Shown here one piece after another: positions 7,660 through 10,869 of a stretch of DNA of 10,869 nucleotides; position 1 is the first letter of the stretch; each line of letters starts with the position of its first letter. This DNA comes from an uncultured Candidatus Nemicrothrix sp. (lineage in GTDB: Bacteria > Actinomycetota > Acidimicrobiia > Acidimicrobiales > UBA8592). Below the pieces are notes generated by a model, which saw only the letters and a program-made list of their open reading frames with translations, was not told where the DNA came from and ran no database searches. The position numbers were made by a program, and so were the translations under genes. The DNA lies in assembly GCA_913046155.1 (NCBI GenBank), contig CAJWRY010000046.1, forward strand, positions 1-10,869, read 5' to 3'.

Positions 7660-8346
7660 TTAGAGACTATTCTCGTCAACTTTCACGCCTGGGCCCATAG
7701 TTGAGCTAACTACAACTTTCTTTAGATACTTCCCTTTTGAACCCGATGGTTTCACTCTTTGAAGTTCTTCAATCACAGTCTCGAAGTTAACCAAGAGAGC
7801 CTCCTCATCGAAACTCGCTTTTCCAATGGGAACGTGAACATTTCCAAATTTATCTGTTCGGTATTCAACCATCCCGCCTTTGAACTCCTGAACTGCTTTG
7901 GCGACATTATCGGTGACCGTTCCAGTTTTAGGATTTGGCATCAATCCTCGCGGTCCGAGCGCCCGCCCTAACTTCCCTACTACGGGCATCATCTCTGGAG
8001 TCGCAATGGCAATGTCAAAATTGAAGTTTCCTTTTTCAACTTCATCAGCCAAATCGCTATCTCCGACAAGGTCAGCTCCAGCCTCTTTGGCTTGCAGGGC
8101 CGCTTCTCCCTGTGCGAAGACGGCTACACGCACATTCCGTCCAGTTCCTGATGGGAGAGCAACCGTGCCTCGTACCATCTCTTCTGCCTTACGTGGGTCA
8201 ACACCAAGTCGACAAACCAACTCAATGGTTTCATCAAATTTCGCAGTCGCTAATTGTTTGGACATAGCCACAGCTTCATTTGGAGCAAAAGTAGCTTCTC
8301 TATCAAAAGCCTTTACTGCGTTGTCGTATCGTTTTCCGTTTGCCAT
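7660..8346 (-). CDS. rplA: 50S ribosomal protein L1
   Basis: L1 forms the mobile stalk that guides deacylated tRNA out of the E site, and in many bacteria it represses its own operon by binding the mRNA. With the start chosen here it has 228 residues, a normal length. It opens MANGKRYDNAVKAFD. The conserved L1 signature LGPRGLMPNPKTGTV is at 130-144, within domain II, and the C-terminal segment returns to domain I. An in-frame ATG at 8355 would add three residues, but it directly abuts the GAAAGGA ribosome binding site (8356-8362). ATG 8346 is 9 bases from it and gives the conserved N-terminus, so 8346 is preferred. It lies 91 bases after rplK and shares that transcript. A short out-of-frame ORF overlaps its start. 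Confidence 0.97.
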   Translation of the reverse strand: MANGKRYDNAVKAFDREATFAPNEAVAMSKQLATAKFDETIELVCRLGVDPRKAEEMVRGTVALPSGTGRNVRVAVFAQGEAALQAKEAGADLVGDSDLADEVEKGNFNFDIAIATPEMMPVVGKLGRALGPRGLMPNPKTGTVTDNVAKAVQEFKGGMVEYRTDKFGNVHVPIGKASFDEEALLVNFETVIEELQRVKPSGSKGKYLKKVVVSSTMGPGVKVDENSL

Positions 8347-8378
8347 CGAACACATTCCTTTCGGGACTTTGAGCCCAT
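8313..8378 (-). CDS. Possible 21-codon upstream ORF overlapping the rplA start
   Basis: ATG at 8378 is preceded, with an 8-base gap, by GAGGGAG, a stronger Shine-Dalgarno match than that of rplA itself. It opens a 21-residue frame (starts MGSKSRKECVRWQ, ends TTTQ) that stops with TAA at 8315-8313. It runs through the rplA ribosome binding site and overlaps the first 34 bases of rplA in another frame. The peptide resembles no family I know. It could couple or tune L1 translation, or could be chance. The only evidence is the ribosome binding site plus the position. Confidence 0.25.
   Translation of the reverse strand: MGSKSRKECVRWQTENDTTTQ
8356..8362 (-). promoter_or_regulatory. Ribosome binding site of rplA (decides the start)
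   Basis: GAAAGGA on the minus strand ends immediately before ATG 8355 (no spacing) and 9 bases before ATG 8346. Only the second spacing is workable, so L1 starts at MANGK and not at MCSMANGK. Confidence 0.8.
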
Positions 8379-8437
8379 ATGTGATTCTCCCTCGTTGATA
8401 TTCTTCACTTAGTTGAGGTGTTCAAAGTGATGTGCTT

Positions 8438-8863
8438 CTAATGAACTTCAAGTCCCATGCTTCTTGCAGTACCGGCAACCTGTAACTTTGCTTGATCTAA
8501 ATCATTGGTATTTAAATCTGGCATTTTAGTTTCAGCAATTTCCGTAATCTGAGCATCTGTAACTGACCCAGCCATTTCTCTTCCAGGATTCTGACTGGCT
8601 TTGTCAAGGCCAGCAGCTTTCCGAAGAAGAAATGAAGTGGGTGGAGTTTTTGTAATAAAAGAAAAGGTACGGTCAGCGTAAATTGTTATCTCAACTGGTA
8701 CTACTTGTCCGCGTTTATCCTCAGTCTTTGCATTGTACTCTTTGCAAAAATCCATGATCGCAATACCATGAGGTCCCAGCGCTGTTCCAACAGGGGGTGC
8801 AGGCGAGGCCTGTCCTGCCGGAATTTGAATTTTTACGACTGCAGCGATTTCTTTTTCTGCCAT
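8438..8863 (-). CDS. rplK: 50S ribosomal protein L11
   Basis: L11 sits at the base of the L12 stalk on the GTPase-associated region of 23S rRNA. It takes part in elongation-factor turnover, is the thiostrepton-site protein, and is required for RelA activation where that system exists. The protein is 141 residues. The N-terminal domain has the proline-rich linker helix PAGQASPAPPVGTALGPHG (15-33). The rRNA-binding C-terminal domain ends with AGTARSMGLEV. A second in-frame ATG at 8869 lies only 2 bases from the GGAG core (8872-8875), while ATG 8863 is 8 bases away and gives the usual MAEKEIAAVVKIQI N-terminus, so 8863 is chosen. It is followed by rplA, the usual order. What precedes it is unusual: a DUF6356-like gene and a reversed Lrp gene separate it from nusG. 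Confidence 0.97.
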   Translation of the reverse strand: MAEKEIAAVVKIQIPAGQASPAPPVGTALGPHGIAIMDFCKEYNAKTEDKRGQVVPVEITIYADRTFSFITKTPPTSFLLRKAAGLDKASQNPGREMAGSVTDAQITEIAETKMPDLNTNDLDQAKLQVAGTARSMGLEVH

Positions 8864-8870
8864 TTCCATT

Positions 8871-8877
8871 ACTCCTG
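8871..8877 (-). promoter_or_regulatory. Ribosome binding site of rplK (decides the start), beside a small hairpin
   Basis: CAGGAGT on the minus strand favours ATG 8863 over ATG 8869. A small hairpin CTGAA-loop-TTCAG (8890-8875) ends on the first bases of this site, so folding could hide part of it. L1 represses rplK translation near this place in other bacteria, but I cannot show an L1 site here. Confidence 0.7.
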
Positions 8878-8898
8878 AATAAATTTTCAGCAGACGTC

Positions 8899-8904
8899 AA
8901 TATA
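8899..8904 (-). promoter_or_regulatory. Weak candidate -10 element for rplKA
   Basis: TATATT on the minus strand lies 35 bases before the rplK start, which would give a leader of roughly 28 bases. No convincing -35 hexamer is seen 16-18 bases upstream. A promoter is expected somewhere here because the reversed Lrp gene separates rplK from nusG. Low confidence. Confidence 0.25.
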
Positions 8905-8964
8905 CCCATAAATTAGCGAAGTAGCTCACTTAATAACGTCCTTCTTGAAATGAAGGTGAAATAT

Positions 8965-9219
8965 TTACTTTTTTATAAGTTCCGAGTCATGAGAGATATC
9001 TATCAGTTCGGAAGCCTTCCGCTGCTCAATTCGATTATGGAGTTCAGCGATAGTAGCACTAGCGGTATTTTTATGAACCGGCGGATAGATAGCATGGATC
9101 AAACATGCCGAAAATGCTTTAAGTAAGCTTGTAGAAACTTTGACAGCAAATTTAAAATGCTCAAAATACGTTTGACCAACACTTGCCGGATGGTCAGTAA
9201 TCTTTTCTGAAATGCGCAT
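8965..9219 (-). CDS. DUF6356 family protein (84 aa)
   Basis: A small protein of unknown function. It matches from memory the DUF6356 pattern common in alphaproteobacteria: TDHPASVGQTYFEHFKFA (8-25), then CLIHAIYPP (39-47) in a weakly hydrophobic stretch (about 24-47), then TASATIAELHNRI (52-64). A polar tail follows (65-84). The two His-containing blocks at each end of the hydrophobic stretch are what make the match. No signal peptide or catalytic motif is evident, and membrane association is possible but not clear. The start at 9219 has an AGGTT (9226-9230) six bases upstream. It lies on the same strand as rplK, 101 bases before it, and diverges from the Lrp gene with a 114-base shared control region. 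It is not part of the normal nusG-rplK order, so it was probably inserted together with the Lrp gene. Confidence 0.7.
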   Translation of the reverse strand: MRISEKITDHPASVGQTYFEHFKFAVKVSTSLLKAFSACLIHAIYPPVHKNTASATIAELHNRIEQRKASELIDISHDSELIKK

Positions 9220-9270
9220 ACTTTGAACCTAACACTGTAGAAGCGCATTGTTTTATTAAATCATTGCATA

Positions 9271-9296
9271 ATATTTATATTTTTTAATATAAATAT
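9271..9296. promoter_or_regulatory. 26-bp AT-only palindrome, candidate Lrp operator
   Basis: ATATTTATATT (9271-9281) and AATATAAATAT (9286-9296) are exact inverted repeats with a TTTT spacer. The palindrome is in the divergent space between the DUF6356 and Lrp genes, 38 bases before the Lrp start. Lrp/AsnC regulators commonly bind AT-rich, dyad-symmetric sites and autoregulate. The composition is entirely A/T, so part of the symmetry could be chance. Confidence 0.45.
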
Positions 9297-9322
9297 CTAA
9301 ATTATTGCTATATAGAGCATAT

Positions 9323-9328
9323 TATTAT
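9323..9328 (+). promoter_or_regulatory. Candidate -10 element for a leaderless Lrp transcript
   Basis: TATTAT ends 5 bases before the ATG at 9334, so transcription would begin at or next to the A of the start codon. No Shine-Dalgarno sequence is visible before this ATG, which is consistent with leaderless translation, frequent in actinobacteria. No good -35 hexamer is seen, and the region is so AT-rich that such matches arise easily. A second candidate, TATATA at 9309-9314, would give a 5' leader of about 13 bases. Confidence 0.3.
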
Positions 9329-9333
9329 TAATT

Positions 9334-9792
9334 ATGGATGTTATAGATAAAAAAATTATTGAACTTCTGCAATTTGATGCAAGCCTAACTGCAAGAGAAA
9401 TAGCAGAAAGGGTTGGATTAACGACAGCTCCGTGCTGGCGCAGGATTCAACGGTTGGAAGCCGAAGGAATAATTGCTGCCAAAGTAGCAATAATTAACCC
9501 AGAAAAAGTAAATCTATCTGTTTTGGCACTAGTGGAGATACGCACTAATCGCCATAACGCGGAGTGGTTAACGGGATTTACTTCAGCAATAAAGAAATTT
9601 CCTGAAATCATTGAAGCGTATAGGACAAGTGGAGAAGTTGATTACATGCTCAGAGTCGTTGCTCCCAATATGGAAACCTATGACCTCTTCTACAAAAAGC
9701 TTGTAGAGGAGGTCGACCTCTACGATGTCAGAACGCATTTTGTCATGGAGCGAATTAAAGCGACAACTGAGCTTCCCCTTGAATACTGCTGA
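9334..9792 (+). CDS. Lrp/AsnC family transcriptional regulator
   Basis: A 152-residue feast/famine regulator of normal length. The N-terminal winged helix-turn-helix (1 to about 55) carries MDVIDKKIIELLQ, the recognition region AREIAERVGLTTAPCWRRIQ (20-39) and RLEAEGII. The C-terminal RAM effector and oligomerisation domain (about 62-140) has the conserved YRTSGEVDYMLRVV (96-109). Such proteins usually form dimers to octamers and respond to amino acids; the ligand here cannot be read from the sequence. It is the only gene in the window on the plus strand and ends 13 bases from the nusG stop, tail to tail. It diverges from the DUF6356 gene, an obvious candidate target. It does not belong to the conserved nusG-rplK order, and its sequence style recalls proteobacterial Lrp proteins, suggesting acquisition. 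No ribosome binding site is visible. Confidence 0.95.
   Translation: MDVIDKKIIELLQFDASLTAREIAERVGLTTAPCWRRIQRLEAEGIIAAKVAIINPEKVNLSVLALVEIRTNRHNAEWLTGFTSAIKKFPEIIEAYRTSGEVDYMLRVVAPNMETYDLFYKKLVEEVDLYDVRTHFVMERIKATTELPLEYC
9682..9723. repeat. Strong hairpin and direct repeat inside the Lrp gene
   Basis: Left arm 9682-9695 and right arm 9701-9714 pair over 14 bases with one G-U wobble (in plus-strand RNA) around the 5-base loop AAAGC. The right arm can instead pair with a third segment, GACCTCTAC (9715-9723), which repeats the left arm imperfectly. It encodes the DLFY and DLYD parts of the RAM domain. No U-run follows on either strand, so it is not a simple terminator, although it lies about 90 bases from the convergent nusG end. 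Confidence 0.5.
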
Positions 9793-9805
9793 GTCAGGTA
9801 CGAGG

Positions 9806-10525
9806 TTATAGCTTGGCTACTTGTGCAAACTCTAGCTCGACAGGAGTTTCGCGACCAAAAATATTTACAAGCACTTTAAGTTTCAGCTGATCCTCATTAA
9901 TTTCAATGATTTCTCCAGAGAAATCGGCAAATGGACCTTCCTTCACTCGTACGGTTTCCCCTTGTTCATAACCCATTCGCGGCTTGGCTCGTTTTACGAC
10001 TTGCCCATCGGCTTCACCGGCAGTGCCTAGGAAGCTTTCAACTTCCCTTCTAGGGAGCGGTGAAGGTTTATTTGCTGAACCAACAAATCCTGTGATTCCT
10101 GGAGTGTTTCTTATGACATTCCAGACTTCATCGTTCATTCGACACCGAACAAGTATGTAGCCAGGAAACATTTTTTTCTGGACTTCAACTCTTTTACCCT
10201 GTTTAAATTCGACAACGTTTTCAAGCGGGATGACAACTTCATGGATTGAATCTTCTTTATTCATTGACTGAATACGTTGAGCTAGATTACCTTGAACCTT
10301 ATTTTCATAACCAGACTGTGTATGAACCACATACCATTTTCCGGGCCGGTCATAAGGACTGACTAATTTAGGAGCTTTTTCATCTTTCTCATAGACCAGG
10401 TCATCTTCAGTGATAACTGCTTCGTCACTATTTAGATTACTGTTTGAGGACTCAGACTGGCCTGAGTCGCCCTGAACCTGCGAGGTATCATCTTTTAATT
10501 CTTCACTAGATGCAATATTTTCCAT
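9806..10525 (-). CDS. nusG: Transcription elongation/antitermination factor NusG
   Basis: NusG binds the beta' clamp and beta through its NGN domain, affects pausing, and its KOW domain contacts Rho or ribosomal protein S10 to link transcription with translation. It has 239 residues. An acidic, Ser/Asn-rich extension (1 to about 58) resembles those of other actinobacteria. The NGN domain (about 62-168) includes GKWYVVHTQSGYENKV, QKKMFPGYILVR (116-127) and NTPGITGFVGS. The KOW domain (about 189-239) contains GETVRVKEGPFADFSGEI. The start at 10525 has GGAAAG (10530-10535) four bases upstream. It follows secE by 24 bases. No terminator is visible in the 13-base gap after its stop, so its transcript may continue as antisense through the Lrp gene and on toward DUF6356 and rplK. 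Confidence 0.98.
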   Translation of the reverse strand: MENIASSEELKDDTSQVQGDSGQSESSNSNLNSDEAVITEDDLVYEKDEKAPKLVSPYDRPGKWYVVHTQSGYENKVQGNLAQRIQSMNKEDSIHEVVIPLENVVEFKQGKRVEVQKKMFPGYILVRCRMNDEVWNVIRNTPGITGFVGSANKPSPLPRREVESFLGTAGEADGQVVKRAKPRMGYEQGETVRVKEGPFADFSGEIIEINEDQLKLKVLVNIFGRETPVELEFAQVAKL

Positions 10526-10549
10526 TGTTCTTTCCGTTCAAAATACAAA

Positions 10550-10849
10550 TTAACGTTCAAATAACTTAAGCAGGCCTTCGCCAAAGCCCCAATCCATAAG
10601 AGCAATCATAGATGTTATAACCACCAGAGTAACCAAAACTACAATTGAGTAATTGATAACTTCAGATCGGGTGGGCCAAGCTACTTTTCTCAACTCAGAC
10701 CGGACCTCAGAAAGATAGCGCCGGAATCCAACTCTCTCTTCCTGCTGAGGCTTTCCTGCAGGTTGCCTGCGCGTGGCAACAGGGGTTCCATCTTCCCCGA
10801 GTTCGCCTCGCTTCTTTAAAGCTCTCTTTTGTTCACGATTTAGAGACAT
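10550..10849 (-). CDS. secE: Preprotein translocase subunit SecE
   Basis: SecE clamps and stabilises the SecY channel in the inner membrane. This is the short one-span form (99 residues). A basic, hydrophilic N-terminal extension (1-38) precedes the amphipathic helix and hinge FRRYLSEVRSELRKVAWPTR (42-61), whose SELRKVAWPTRSEV core is the SecE signature. One transmembrane helix follows (about 66-88, SIVVLVTLVVITSMIALMDW). The start at 10849 has AAGGAAAG (10851-10858) one base upstream, slightly close but typical of this operon. The gene heads the cluster and is cotranscribed with nusG, as in most bacteria. The promoter is outside the window. Confidence 0.97.
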   Translation of the reverse strand: MSLNREQKRALKKRGELGEDGTPVATRRQPAGKPQQEERVGFRRYLSEVRSELRKVAWPTRSEVINYSIVVLVTLVVITSMIALMDWGFGEGLLKLFER

Positions 10850-10869
10850 ACTTTCCTTGCCTGTTCGTC

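Noticed and set aside
8940..8956. CCTTC/GAAGG hairpin after the DUF6356 gene as a terminator
   Set aside because: Only 5 base pairs with a 7-base loop and no clear U-tract on the minus strand; too weak to call.
9793..9805. Bidirectional terminator between the Lrp and nusG genes
   Set aside because: The gap is only 13 bases with no inverted repeat or U-run.
1..10869. tRNA or rRNA genes, insertion-sequence ends or an attachment site explaining the Lrp-DUF6356 insertion
   Set aside because: No tRNA-like cloverleaf, transposase fragment, terminal inverted repeat or flanking direct repeat was found by eye around 8860-9810. A computed search could still find short ones.

Overview
The window is an almost complete secE-nusG-rplK-rplA-rplJ-rplL-rpoB-rpoC cluster, the universal transcription and ribosomal-stalk locus, read entirely on the minus strand. 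It is interrupted between nusG and rplK by two genes that do not belong to the canonical order. Several traits point to an actinobacterium. RpoB and RpoC sequences read as actinobacterial, the beta' subunit carries the long coiled-coil insertion after the zinc domain known from mycobacteria, and NusG and SecE have long hydrophilic N-terminal extensions. The AT-leaning base and codon use, and details of the beta' insertion, fit a low-GC aquatic lineage near Acidimicrobiia better than Mycobacterium or Streptomyces. This placement is inferred from remembered sequences, not from a search.

Layout in the direction of transcription (right to left): secE (10849-10550), nusG (10525-9806), an Lrp/AsnC regulator on the opposite strand (9334-9792), a small DUF6356-like gene on the minus strand (9219-8965), rplK (8863-8438), rplA (8346-7660), a 208-base leader with a candidate promoter, a folded L10-leader-type element and an intrinsic terminator, rplJ (7451-6681), rplL (6677-6297), a 166-base gap with a 14-bp perfect hairpin, rpoB (6130-2405) and the first 794 codons of rpoC (2383 to the window edge). 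There is no gene-free stretch longer than 300 bases. No rRNA, tRNA, CRISPR array or insertion sequence was seen.

The genes form three functional blocks. SecE (translocon) and NusG (elongation factor) come first. L11, L1, L10 and L7/L12 build the L1 and L12 stalks of the 50S subunit. Beta and beta' form the catalytic core of RNA polymerase. The leader before rplJ looks like an autoregulatory attenuator in which L10 (with L12) would control its own transcript. The hairpin between rplL and rpoB is in the place where other bacteria uncouple ribosomal from polymerase expression.

The most unusual features are: L10 with a roughly 76-residue acidic tail built partly from a 27-bp in-frame tandem repeat; the insertion of an Lrp gene and a DUF6356 gene between nusG and rplK, with a 26-bp AT-rich palindrome in front of the regulator; and a small upstream ORF overlapping the start of rplA. 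Nothing here is clearly a wholly new system; the window is mainly a conserved locus with lineage-specific additions.
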